From NCBI RefSeq assembly GCF_900167415.1, contig NZ_FUWU01000008.1, positions 1 to 64,000 of the forward strand: a DNA stretch of 64,000 nt, written 5' to 3'. The position numbers and the translations under genes are program-made. The notes beneath the pieces are model-generated. The model was not told the DNA's origin. It did no database searches and was given only the letters and a program-made list of their open reading frames with translations. This document shows positions 1 through 7,102 of this stretch, piece after piece (the first letter of the stretch is position 1; the number at the start of each line of letters is the position of its first letter). The stretch is from Fibrobacter intestinalis (GTDB lineage Bacteria; Fibrobacterota; Fibrobacteria; Fibrobacterales; Fibrobacteraceae).

Positions 1-128
1 GGGGACGAGAAGAAGGTGATATAATCGCCTGCCGAAGAATTGCTAAACGTCTCAAGGATGGCGGGGCTTCGTTGGATCTCATCGCGAATGTTTCCGGCCT
101 TTCCGAAGAAGAAATCCAAAGCCTGTAA
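1..128 (+). CDS. C-terminal end of an Rpn-family (PD-(D/E)XK) nuclease, partial
   Basis: Only the last 41 codons are in the window (frame starts at base 3; stop TAA 126-128). The peptide begins GREEGD and ends GLSEEEIQSL. This is the usual tail of Rpn recombination-promoting nuclease/putative transposase proteins: a charged GREEG coiled-coil stretch followed by a short helix-turn-helix-like end (LIANVSGLSEEEI). The catalytic domain lies upstream of the window and cannot be judged. A strong hairpin terminator follows at 154-178. The next gene encodes a protein with the same tail, so the pair looks related by duplication. Family assignment rests on the tail alone. Confidence 0.6.
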   Translation, partial: GREEGDIIACRRIAKRLKDGGASLDLIANVSGLSEEEIQSL

Positions 129-153
129 AAAGCTGTCTTGACTTTACAAATTC

Positions 154-178
154 AGCCCCGCCTCGTGCGGGGCTTTTG
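154..178 (+). terminator. Rho-independent terminator after the Rpn-family gene
   Basis: Perfect 8-bp stem AGCCCCGC (154-161) / GCGGGGCT (167-174), loop CTCGT, then TTTTG. It lies 26 bases after the stop codon. Confidence 0.85.
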
Positions 179-231
179 AAAGTTCTTTTTTGAACCGAAA
201 GACTTTGTGAAGTTTTTCAGTTAGCCTTTTC

Positions 232-239
232 TATATTTG
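232..239 (+). promoter_or_regulatory. TATATTTG promoter box for the Rpn-tail gene
   Basis: TATATTTG at 232-239 matches the Bacteroidota -7 consensus TAnnTTTG. A TTTG lies 24 bases further upstream. With the start codon at 279 and an AGAGG ribosome site at 266-270, this box would give a leader of about 35 nt. It lies after the terminator of the preceding gene, so the small gene probably has its own promoter. Confidence 0.5.
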
Positions 240-278
240 AAGAAGCTGCTCCCGAAAGAAGAGAAAGAGGAATTCAAA

Positions 279-563
279 ATGGACTTCATCAAGACATCCA
301 AAGCCTACGGCTACGAGACCATCGCCGACGCCGAAGAGAAGGCCCTCGCCGCAAAATACGAGGAAGGGCGCGACGAAGGCATCGGAATCGGATTTGAAAA
401 GGGTCGTGACGAAGGTATCGGGATTGGCATGGAAAGGGGACGGGAAGAAGGCGACTTGAATGCCCGACGCGAAATGGCGAAAGGTTTCCGCGATGCAGGT
501 GTTCCTGTAAATATCATCGCCCGGCAGACCGGCCTTTCCGAAGAAGAAATCCGGAATTTGTAA
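279..563 (+). CDS. Free-standing Rpn C-terminal-tail protein (94 aa)
   Basis: The protein consists of a short N-terminal helix (MDFIKTSKAYGYETIADAEE), two copies of a 13-residue RDEGIGIG-type unit, a GREEGD segment and the closing GLSEEEIRNL. It matches the tail of the preceding gene closely (GREEGD...GLSEEEIxxL). No nuclease domain is present. The start is ATG 279, chosen because AGAGG lies at 266-270 with 8-nt spacing; a TTG at 237 would be in frame but overlaps the promoter box. In enterobacterial Rpn systems a small C-terminal protein (RpnS), translated from an internal start, inhibits the full nuclease. A separate gene carrying only that tail could play the same role, but it could equally be a decayed copy. 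Function is unproven. Confidence 0.6.
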   Translation: MDFIKTSKAYGYETIADAEEKALAAKYEEGRDEGIGIGFEKGRDEGIGIGMERGREEGDLNARREMAKGFRDAGVPVNIIARQTGLSEEEIRNL

Positions 564-614
564 TTCACATTTTCAAATCCAAGCCTCGCCTCGAGCGTTT
601 TTTTTGTAAATACG

Positions 615-647
615 AAAAAGCCCGCCTTAAAAAAGGCGGACTCTTTT
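615..647. terminator. Bidirectional hairpin terminator
   Basis: Stem CCGCCTT (622-628) / AAGGCGG (633-639) with an A-rich loop, an A-tract upstream and CTCTTTT downstream. It serves the Rpn-tail gene on the plus strand. Confidence 0.75.
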
Positions 648-658
648 AGAAATCAGGA

Positions 659-724
659 GAACTTCGGAAGGAAACATCTACTTGTTCCGCCGGCAAAGCC
701 TTTGCGAACCTTTCGCCGAAGTTC
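659..724. other. Foldable intergenic segment (three-way-junction-like)
   Basis: A 9-bp perfect inverted repeat, GAACTTCGG (659-667) / CCGAAGTTC (716-724), encloses two smaller hairpins: GGAAaCA/TGTTCC (670-688) and GCAAA/TTTGC (693-705). It lies between the terminator at 615-647 and cvfB at 867, in about 200 bases without a gene. No known RNA family is recognised; it could be a small RNA or a chance fold. Confidence 0.3.
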
Positions 725-866
725 TTGACCGATTACAATACCAATTTACTTAAACTTCTTTGTTCTTTCAAGGAAAAAAAGCGTGTTCCATAGACCACGA
801 TAGCATATTCCATGTTGGAAGAAATTTTGTTTGCCGTCCTTTTTCTATTTTTGGCTTGAGGTTTAT

Positions 867-1760
867 ATGCACATTGGACATTTTGAATACGCCCGGGTCG
901 AAGACGTGAAGCCGCAAGGATTTTATTTAGAAGTAGAAAGCGGAGGACGAGTTCTTTTGCCCGGTTCCAAAGCCCCCGAAGGATTGCAGGAAGGCGACGA
1001 ATTAGAAGTGTTCATTTATGTCGATAACGAAGGCCGTCCAATAGCAACCATACAAAAGCCCTATGCGACCGTCGGCGAGTTTGCCGTTCTGGAAGTCAAG
1101 GACGTCAATGAAGTCGGCGCTTTTTTGGACTGGGGCTTGGACAAGGATCTTTTTTTGCCTTACAAGCAGCAACTCGGAAAACTTCTGCCCGGAGATCGCT
1201 GCGTGGTCTATATTTTAGAAGACGAACGCACGGCTCGCATTGTCGCCACGGAAAAAATCAAAGCGTTTATCGACAGGGATACGCGGGATTTGCACATTTC
1301 CCAAAAAGTCGATCTGGCGGTCTATGATGTCGCTGAAGATTACGTCGATTTTCTGGTAAACTATCGTTATACGGGTCGATTGCATCTGAATTCTTTCATT
1401 CAGGACACTTTTGAAATCGGAGATTGCGGAGTGGGCTACATTCAAAATATCCGCGAAGACGGCGGTCTTTCCATCAGCCTGAAACCTGTGGGCTACCACG
1501 CGACGATGGATGCCGCAGACGACATCATTCAAAAGTTGGAAGAGGCTGGCGGTTCACTTCCCTATTCCGACAACAGCTCGCCCGAAGAAATCCAGCAGGA
1601 GTTCGGCGTTTCCAAAAAGGCGTTTAAAAAAATCATCGGCGGACTCTTCCGCCAAGGGCGCATTTTTATCGGGAACGACGGCATCCGTCTTGCACCTAAA
1701 AAAGAAAATCGGCGATTTTCCCATCAAAAGCCGCGTAAAAATTTTCACAAAAACTCTTAA
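867..1760 (+). CDS. cvfB: S1-domain RNA-binding protein, CvfB family
   Basis: A 297-aa protein of the CvfB/YitL type. Successive S1-like OB folds run from residue 1 to about 215, beginning with the segment around YARVEDVKPQGFYLEVE and including GAFLDWGLDKDLFLP, where the acidic-glycine turn of S1 domains is clear. A winged-helix end follows (about 225-285, SPEEIQQEFGVSKKAFKK...GRIFI). The last 20 residues are strongly basic. Family members bind RNA and influence virulence-factor and ribosome-related expression in firmicutes; the role here is unknown. ATG 867 is preferred over an in-frame ATG at 831 because GAGG (858-861) is correctly spaced and the family N-terminus begins here. The GH5 gene follows after 12 bases, so they are probably cotranscribed. 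Confidence 0.85.
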   Translation: MHIGHFEYARVEDVKPQGFYLEVESGGRVLLPGSKAPEGLQEGDELEVFIYVDNEGRPIATIQKPYATVGEFAVLEVKDVNEVGAFLDWGLDKDLFLPYKQQLGKLLPGDRCVVYILEDERTARIVATEKIKAFIDRDTRDLHISQKVDLAVYDVAEDYVDFLVNYRYTGRLHLNSFIQDTFEIGDCGVGYIQNIREDGGLSISLKPVGYHATMDAADDIIQKLEEAGGSLPYSDNSSPEEIQQEFGVSKKAFKKIIGGLFRQGRIFIGNDGIRLAPKKENRRFSHQKPRKNFHKNS

Positions 1761-1772
1761 TCGGAGAAAAAT

Positions 1773-2786
1773 ATGCTTTCGTTAAAAAATGGCATCAACC
1801 TAGGCGGATGGCTTTCGCAATGCGATTATTCAATCCATCGGTACGAGACCTTTATTACAGAAAACGATTACAAGCAGATTGCAGTCTGGAATTTCGACCA
1901 TGTTCGGGTTCCATTCGATTTTAATCTTATCGAAGACGAGTCCGGAAACGATATTCCCGCCCACTGGAAATATCTGGACAACGCCGTCCGCTGGGGAAAA
2001 AAGTTCGGATTGAACGTCATTCTGGATTTGCACAAAACCGCGGGTTATGATTTTAACGATTTCGGAAACAATGAAAAAAATTGCCTATTTGACGACGAAA
2101 AATTGCAGGAACGCTTTTTGAATCTGTGGAACAAGGTTTCTAAACGCTATGCCGAAGAATCTCACGTCGTTTTAGAATTGCTGAACGAAGTCACCGATTT
2201 GGATTTTATCGAACCATGGAACAAGTTGATTGTCCGGGCGGTTCAAGTCATTCGCCAGAACACCGATGCTCCAATTATCTATGGCGGCGTCTGCTGGAAC
2301 AGTGCTTCTTTTGTACAAAATCTGGTTGTGCCTCCGTCCCAAAACATCATCTACACGTTTCATTTGTATGAACCGCTTTTGTTCACGCATCAGAAAGCCG
2401 GCTGGGTAGAAGCCCTCAAAGATTCGCCGAGCATTCCTTTTACAGAAGACATTCAGTTCTTCCGTGAAAAGTCCAGAGACCTCGGTTATATGGGCGAAAA
2501 CATTTTGAAGACAAAATCCTCCCGAATGGGAACAGAATTTTTTGAAGATTTTTTGAAAAACGCGCTGGCCGCGGCAAAGGCGAACGGCGTTCCGCTCTAT
2601 TGCGGAGAATTCGGCGTTATCGACAAAGCCGATCCCCAAGAAACGGTCAAATGGTTCCGCGACGTTTTGAACGTTTTTGACAAACACGATATCGGACACG
2701 CCATTTGGAGCTATAAGGACATGGATTTCGGTTTGACAAACCCGCATTACGAACCTCTTCGCCGGTATCTTTTTTCAAGACGATAA
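1773..2786 (+). CDS. Glycoside hydrolase family 5 enzyme, no signal peptide
   Basis: A 337-aa single-domain (beta/alpha)8 GH5 enzyme. Landmarks in order: NLGGWLS (9-15), HVRVPFD (43-49), LDLHKTAG (84-91), acid/base Glu139 in LELLNEV, FHLYEP (196-201), nucleophile Glu279 in YCGEFG, and WSYKDMDFG near the end. These are the expected conserved GH5 positions. The substrate cannot be told from sequence; endoglucanase or beta-glucosidase-like activity on short beta-glucans is plausible. The N-terminus starts directly with the fold, so the enzyme is predicted cytoplasmic and may act on imported cello-oligosaccharides (inference). GGAG lies at 1762-1765, six to ten bases before ATG 1773. Confidence 0.9.
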   Translation: MLSLKNGINLGGWLSQCDYSIHRYETFITENDYKQIAVWNFDHVRVPFDFNLIEDESGNDIPAHWKYLDNAVRWGKKFGLNVILDLHKTAGYDFNDFGNNEKNCLFDDEKLQERFLNLWNKVSKRYAEESHVVLELLNEVTDLDFIEPWNKLIVRAVQVIRQNTDAPIIYGGVCWNSASFVQNLVVPPSQNIIYTFHLYEPLLFTHQKAGWVEALKDSPSIPFTEDIQFFREKSRDLGYMGENILKTKSSRMGTEFFEDFLKNALAAAKANGVPLYCGEFGVIDKADPQETVKWFRDVLNVFDKHDIGHAIWSYKDMDFGLTNPHYEPLRRYLFSRR

Positions 2787-2899
2787 CCTTTTTTAACGTC
2801 AAATGACGCGTCTTCTGACCGTCCTTACTTTCAGTTACTTCACTTCATTAAATCCCAAATACGAACTGAATCCTAGCATATACATTGCTAGAGTTAAAT

Positions 2900-3664
2900 T
2901 CACATCTTCGTCTCCGGCTTTGTAATGTCGTGCCTCTTTTTGCACTCTGAATAGACAGTATCATCTTGAATTTTATCAGTAGATATTTGCGGCGCAACTT
3001 TTGCTATAACTTCAGGCAATTTCATGCAGACTTTATAAAAGGTGTCCGATTGTCCCGTAACAATGCAGTAAAATTGATCTATGCTTACTCGGCGAATTCT
3101 TTTATGGTGGACTTTTTGCTTGTCAACGGATGTTTCCCAGATTATGTTTTGAGAATCGTTTGCAATAGCTTCGACAAGATAGCAGGCGCAATCATCGTCA
3201 TTGCATAATTGTTGTTGCATTTTTTTGTGCGTTCTTTCGGCACTGGAACTATTCATTGTATTGTGCTTGTTTTTCATTTCCACATAAATTGTATGCACGA
3301 GTTCATCGCTTTCTTTGTTTGGAGCGAAATAAAGACCCGCCGGATTTTTAAATATCACGTCCCAACCGCCATTTTTCCCATTTGGCGGCACGGTGCATTT
3401 TTCCATATACTTGAAAATGTGCTGATGAAAATAGCCAATGTAATTGTTGTTTGTCTTGTCCCTTTGTCGAGTTATTTCATTGTTGATTAATTCTTGCCAT
3501 GGAATTCCGTATAAAGCCTTGTCGAATGCAAATTTTACAGGATCGATGATGTTTTTGTTAAAATCTTTCAATGACATCGATTTAAGGGATTCCCTGTAAT
3601 TTTCGATGGTTCTGCGTACATGGTTTTCAAAATCATTTTCTGAAATAAAATCCAAATCCCACAT
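2900..3664 (-). CDS. Type II restriction endonuclease, Eco47II-like
   Basis: A 254-aa protein resembling the Eco47II family (PF09553), whose studied members cut GGNCC. The N-terminus WDLDFISENDFENHV, the RQRDKTNNNYIGYFHQ stretch (67-81) and the core around D102 (GGWDVIF) and E129-x-K131 (YVEMKNKHNTMNSSS) fit a PD-(D/E)XK active site. ATG 3664 is chosen because GAGG (3672-3675) precedes it at 7-nt spacing; a TTG at 3670 is also in frame. It lies directly downstream of the methyltransferase pieces on the same strand, giving an M-then-R operon. Recognition of GGNCC or a related site is inferred from family only. Confidence 0.75.
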   Translation of the reverse strand: MWDLDFISENDFENHVRRTIENYRESLKSMSLKDFNKNIIDPVKFAFDKALYGIPWQELINNEITRQRDKTNNNYIGYFHQHIFKYMEKCTVPPNGKNGGWDVIFKNPAGLYFAPNKESDELVHTIYVEMKNKHNTMNSSSAERTHKKMQQQLCNDDDCACYLVEAIANDSQNIIWETSVDKQKVHHKRIRRVSIDQFYCIVTGQSDTFYKVCMKLPEVIAKVAPQISTDKIQDDTVYSECKKRHDITKPETKM

Positions 3665-3666
3665 GG

Positions 3667-3945
3667 TCAAACCTCTTTCAGAACTTTTGCGATTTGAATA
3701 CCGATGTCCTTTGCTAAATTGACCGGAACGGCGTTGCCGACTTGCTTGTATTGCTCCATCAATTTACCCGCAAATTTCCAATTGTCAGGGAAAGACTGGA
3801 AACGGGCATTTTCACGAACACTAAATGGGCGAACTTCCAGAGGGTGGCACCTGTCCGTCTGCTTCATTCCGGGATTTGTGAGAACTGCCAACGAAGGCTC
3901 GTTCAAACTTATTCTGCGTAAAATTCCGGTCCTTCCGCCTTCCAT
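3667..3945 (-). CDS. C5-cytosine methyltransferase, C-terminal part (motifs IX-X)
   Basis: A 92-aa ORF carrying the C-terminal motifs of a C5 DNA methyltransferase: the motif IX region (RPFSVRENARFQSFPDNW, residues 39-56) and motif X (QVGNAVPVNLAKDIG, 68-82). It is in the same frame as the upstream ORF 3949-4704 and separated from it only by TAG (3949-3951) and one codon. The ATG at 3945 is therefore the first possible restart site. Either it is reinitiated after the upstream stop and the halves assemble, as in the two-subunit M.AquI, or it is the dead 3' end of a gene with a nonsense mutation. Its TGA (3667-3669) lies just before the endonuclease start. Confidence 0.65.
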   Translation of the reverse strand: MEGGRTGILRRISLNEPSLAVLTNPGMKQTDRCHPLEVRPFSVRENARFQSFPDNWKFAGKLMEQYKQVGNAVPVNLAKDIGIQIAKVLKEV

Positions 3946-3948
3946 TTC

Positions 3949-4704
3949 CTAGCAGGTTTTCATATACTGTTTTGCAATTTCAGGATCAATGTCCCGCCAA
4001 TATCCGCCCGGTGGAACTAGTTCAAAGACCTTCTCCTTGGCCTCTGAGTATCTCGCGCAATGGTCTTTGTCCGGATTGAGATCGAGTTTGACATCTTTTA
4101 AGACAGGCTTGTATTTATGAGGTTTCGGAAACTCGAATTTCACCTTTGCAGCCAAATCTTTACGAATGCCGACTGTAATCAAGCGTTCCCTTTTTTGGGG
4201 ATTGTTGTAATCCCAAGCATTTAATACTTGGTGAAAAGTCACGTATCCTGCATCTTCAAAAATGTTCAGAATGGTATGGTAGGTTTTTCCCTTGTCGTGA
4301 GATAAGATTCCCTTTACATTTTCAAAAAGGAACATCTTGGGCTGCAGTTTATGCAAAAACGTCGCATAGTGATAAAACATCGTTCCGCGGACATCTTCAA
4401 GCCCGAGCCTTGTCCCTGCGTAGCTAAAACTTTGGCATGGAGCTCCGCCAGACAACAAATCAAGTTCATTTCGCTTGATCTTGAATTCTTTTGTCAAATC
4501 CCGTTCTGCGACTTTGGCAACATCTTCGCACAGAACGTTCCAGTCGGGACGATTGCTTTTTAGAGTCTCGGCGGCAGCCTTGTTAAATTCTACTAGTCCA
4601 ATATGATCAAAGCCCGCTTTTTCAAGGCCTATCACCAAACCGCCGGTTCCTGCAAACAGTTCAATAGACTTGAATCGTTTTGCCTTGCTTTTTTGCGTCG
4701 CCAT
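3949..4704 (-). CDS. C5-cytosine DNA methyltransferase, N-terminal part (motifs I-VIII)
   Basis: A 251-aa ORF with motif I (ELFAGTGGL, 15-23), motif IV with the catalytic Cys90 (GGAPCQSFSYAG), motif VI (FENVKG, 128-133) and motif VIII (QKRERLITVGIR, 170-181), then the beginning of the target-recognition region. It ends at TAG 3949-3951, directly before the highly conserved C-terminal part. With the downstream 92-aa ORF it makes a normal-length (about 345 aa) type II m5C methyltransferase. It should protect the site cut by the neighbouring Eco47II-like nuclease. GGAG precedes ATG 4704 at suitable spacing. If the stop is real and not bypassed, this half alone lacks motifs IX-X and would be inactive. 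Confidence 0.85.
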   Translation of the reverse strand: MATQKSKAKRFKSIELFAGTGGLVIGLEKAGFDHIGLVEFNKAAAETLKSNRPDWNVLCEDVAKVAERDLTKEFKIKRNELDLLSGGAPCQSFSYAGTRLGLEDVRGTMFYHYATFLHKLQPKMFLFENVKGILSHDKGKTYHTILNIFEDAGYVTFHQVLNAWDYNNPQKRERLITVGIRKDLAAKVKFEFPKPHKYKPVLKDVKLDLNPDKDHCARYSEAKEKVFELVPPGGYWRDIDPEIAKQYMKTC

Positions 4705-4843
4705 TTTCGCTCCGTCTTGAAAGTGAACGAGTCCACTCTCGTTGGAGCATCAACAGGACATTTCATGGAATCAACAACACGCACGCCCCTGTACAAATAG
4801 CACAAGAGACAATACGCCCATATACGGTATAGGCATTGCGAGT

Positions 4844-4897
4844 TTCGTCTTATTCCTTGTATCTGAAAGTGTCGAGTTTTCTAGCCAAGAACAAGAG
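4844..4897. repeat. Foldback repeat, copy 1
   Basis: About 80% identical to 5127-5181. Both begin TTCGTCTTA and share GTCGAG and TTTCTAGCC. The ends are partly complementary (CTTATTC... / ...GAACAAG), so the element folds back imperfectly. Confidence 0.6.
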
Positions 4898-5126
4898 TTA
4901 AACTCTGGATGCGAGTTTGCTCTCATTCAGGCATAGTATCACGGATTTTAAGAAAAAGGCGTGAAGTTGAATGCGTTTACCAGCTAGAGGCTCTCGACTG
5001 CCCGATACAAATAAACACAAACAACTCACGCCCCCAAAGGCCGTTGCGCTCATTCGGCAATTCTAAAAAGAAATAGCCACATAGCAAAACGATGCGGCAA
5101 GCTAAAGCCGGTCGCAGACGTGAGCG

Positions 5127-5181
5127 TTCGTCTTACTCTCTATATCTGGAAATTGTCGAGATTTCTAGCCGAGAATAAGAG
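5127..5181. repeat. Foldback repeat, copy 2
   Basis: Second copy of the repeat at 4844-4897. Outer arms CTTACTCTC / GAGAATAAG pair with one mismatch, and inner arms CTGGAAAT / ATTTCTAG pair with one G-T wobble around TGTCGAG. Copies are 283 bp apart in the same orientation. Confidence 0.6.
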
Positions 5182-5369
5182 AAAACCCTATTTTCATATT
5201 GAAATATAGATTTTTTCTATTCAAAAGCAGCCGCCGGAATATATAGAGCATTTGTATTTCTTCGGATGGAATTTCCTTGCCAAAAGAAACACGACTTCCA
5301 GATGAAAAAACTAGGCTTATACGACAACAAATCTTTTTGCTCCCGAATTTCTTTACGCCATTCCTCCAT

Positions 5370-6194
5370 TTATGGAATATAGAATCGCACTTTTAGGTTA
5401 GAAAATTTTTTTGCAATGTCATAAGCTTTGTAGGCAATCTCATCTGTCTGCTCGTCATTTTCGGCAACAGGAATGCAAAGAGTTTGTACTTCAGGGAAAC
5501 GTTTACAGAAAATTTTAAATTGTTCTATAAAGAACTTTTTGTTCCAGAGGCACGAAATGGCTCTAACCCTTAAATACGCCGTAGATGTATTCGGCTCCAT
5601 TTCGAAAATAAACCACGAAGGATGATTTCTTCCATCTTTATTTGTCAGCCAAAGATCGGAGTCCTCTAACCCATCTTCAAAATCGGCAAGCCAACGAAGA
5701 GCCTTCTGATTATACTTTTCCATTGAGGCATAAAGTTTATCGTTCATCAGAACTTGAGAAAAGGGATCATTTATGGCATTCTGCAATCCGTAAGCAAATG
5801 AACCCATCGTATGTTTGGCAAAATGTTCAAAACCTGGCAAATCATTTAAGCGAATCGGCTTTTTGCAAATGAAATCCGTTCCATAAACGCCATAATTTTC
5901 ATTTTCAAAAGCTTCAATTTCTTCGACTTGCGTATAGCACCACAAATAGAAATCTTTTTGTCTATGACCTCTTTGTTTCATTCCAACAATCAGATAAACT
6001 CGTTCGCCTTTTAATTTTAGGCAATCCCTCTTTTTTGAAACGGTAATACCATAGTCGCTCACAGCATATTTCAGCATATCGACCGATTCCAAATGCGGCG
6101 TGTGATGGCAAGCCACAAAGTCCGCCTGATTTTCTTTAATGAGATAAGGCGCGTCGATAATGGACTTTCCAAAACGCAAGTGCGAAGTCGTCAT
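5370..6194 (-). pseudogene. Chimeric ORF: PFOR-derived N-terminus fused to an unknown protein
   Basis: The first 44 residues (MTTSHLRFGKSIIDAPYL... to ...DMLKYA) are almost identical to an internal part of the PFOR at 19363-22938. They are encoded by the 209-bp duplication 6064-6272. After KYA the reading frame runs into about 230 residues of an unrelated protein (from VSDYGITV to the end) with no recognised family; it is soluble-looking, with many aromatic residues and no signal or membrane segment. No ribosome site precedes ATG 6194, which is simply an internal PFOR methionine. The most likely history is that the duplication replaced the 5' end of a hypothetical gene, leaving a truncated ORF. 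Expression is doubtful; a functional fusion is possible but less likely. Confidence 0.5.
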
Positions 6195-6272
6195 GGAGCC
6201 GGACTTTTTGGAGTCGTAAACGAAATAGCCCTGAGCATAATTGTCGGTTTCGTTGCCGATAATCTTGATGGA
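6064..6272 (-). repeat. 209-bp duplicated fragment of the PFOR gene
   Basis: Aligns without gaps to 21413-21621, an internal piece of the PFOR gene, with 207 of 209 bases identical (differences at 6137 and 6264). Both copies have the same orientation and are 15,349 bp apart. Confidence 0.95.
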
Positions 6273-6274
6273 TT

Positions 6275-6415
6275 GGGCAGGGGGGGGGCGTTCCCCACTG
6301 GCGTGGGTCGGGCTATATTCTGGGGGCGATCGGCTGCGCTAACGCTTGCCGCTCACCTCCCAGAACCAAGCCCCGCTTCGCGGGTCTTGTCCCCAAGGGG
6401 TCACTATCCCTAACG
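6275..6415. repeat. GC-rich palindromic intergenic element
   Basis: A GC-rich island in AT-rich surroundings, starting with a run of nine G (6280-6288). It contains hairpins CCCGC ttc GCGGG (6372-6384) and CCCC aa GGGG (6391-6400) and stretches of alternating G- and C-runs. It sits between the PFOR fragment and the 3' end of the LolA-like gene. It looks like a dispersed intergenic repeat, but no second copy lies in this window. Confidence 0.45.
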
Positions 6416-6459
6416 CAAAAAATAGAGAATGAATGTTCCAAAAGATGTTTGTAGTTCTT

Positions 6460-7098
6460 CTAAAAATCAAATAATCTGTCAGGGAAATTCTTTGAATTAC
6501 GCATTTTAAATATTTCTGTAGTAACAACGGTTTCTGTTCCATTCACATCTACAGATACAATCATTTTTTTAAGGTTGTTATTTACATCATATTCAAATGT
6601 TGTCAATACATCCGCATTATCCTTGGCGGAATGAGTTTTTTCAATGCGGTTGCGTTTGCTGTTATAGAATAAAGAGCCTACTTCGCCTTCAATAAGATAT
6701 AAGTCTTGAGAAATATACTTTGGAGCATTCCATTTACCCGAATCAAGAGGATTAAAGTTTCCGTATGAATATTCCTTAAGTGGTTCTCCGTCGTAGTGAA
6801 CGATTTTGTATTCTCTAGTGGCTAAATCAACAATCTTCATTCTATCGCCATTTACAATGCTTCGCTGATTTAAAAAAGAACTTCTGATTTCCATATAGGA
6901 TTTATTTGTACCTTTATTGACAATATGCATATCTGTTTGACTAGAAGATGTTAAGGTTTTAACCGTTACACGTAAACGAACTTCAATGGAATCTTTGGGT
7001 ATATAATATTCCTTAAGATTTGTTTTAATCTGTTCCAAAGTTAAAGCAAAGGGCTGAGATATAATCAGGGCAATCAAAAAGATAATTTTCTTATACAT
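6460..7098 (-). CDS. Exported LolA-like protein
   Basis: A 212-aa protein with a signal peptide (residues 1-19, ending SQPFA) followed by a beta-rich domain resembling the LolA/outer-membrane-lipoprotein-sorting fold: an N-terminal helix (LTLEQIKTNLKEYY), strands with paired polar/hydrophobic pattern, and the GDRMKIVDL...EYKIVHYDGEPL section typical of such barrels. It is the third gene of the operon after the giant surface protein and the FISUMP lipoprotein. Its ATG lies 5 bases after the FISUMP stop and has AGGA at about 8-nt spacing inside the preceding gene. A chaperone-like role for lipid-modified or hydrophobic neighbours is possible; the fold assignment is by pattern only. Confidence 0.6.
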   Translation of the reverse strand: MYKKIIFLIALIISQPFALTLEQIKTNLKEYYIPKDSIEVRLRVTVKTLTSSSQTDMHIVNKGTNKSYMEIRSSFLNQRSIVNGDRMKIVDLATREYKIVHYDGEPLKEYSYGNFNPLDSGKWNAPKYISQDLYLIEGEVGSLFYNSKRNRIEKTHSAKDNADVLTTFEYDVNNNLKKMIVSVDVNGTETVVTTEIFKMRNSKNFPDRLFDF

Positions 7099-7102
7099 AA
7101 GT

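Larger units (their letters stand above)
4705..5369. other. 665-bp gene-poor stretch upstream of the methyltransferase
   Basis: No convincing gene is seen; the small plus-strand ORFs at 4742-4936 have no recognisable features. The stretch holds two related 54-55-nt foldback repeats (4844-4897 and 5127-5181) and the divergent upstream region of the minus-strand methyltransferase gene. Confidence 0.5.

Noticed and set aside
4844-5181. CRISPR array
   Set aside because: Only two imperfect copies, 283 bp apart, with no regular spacers and no cas genes nearby.
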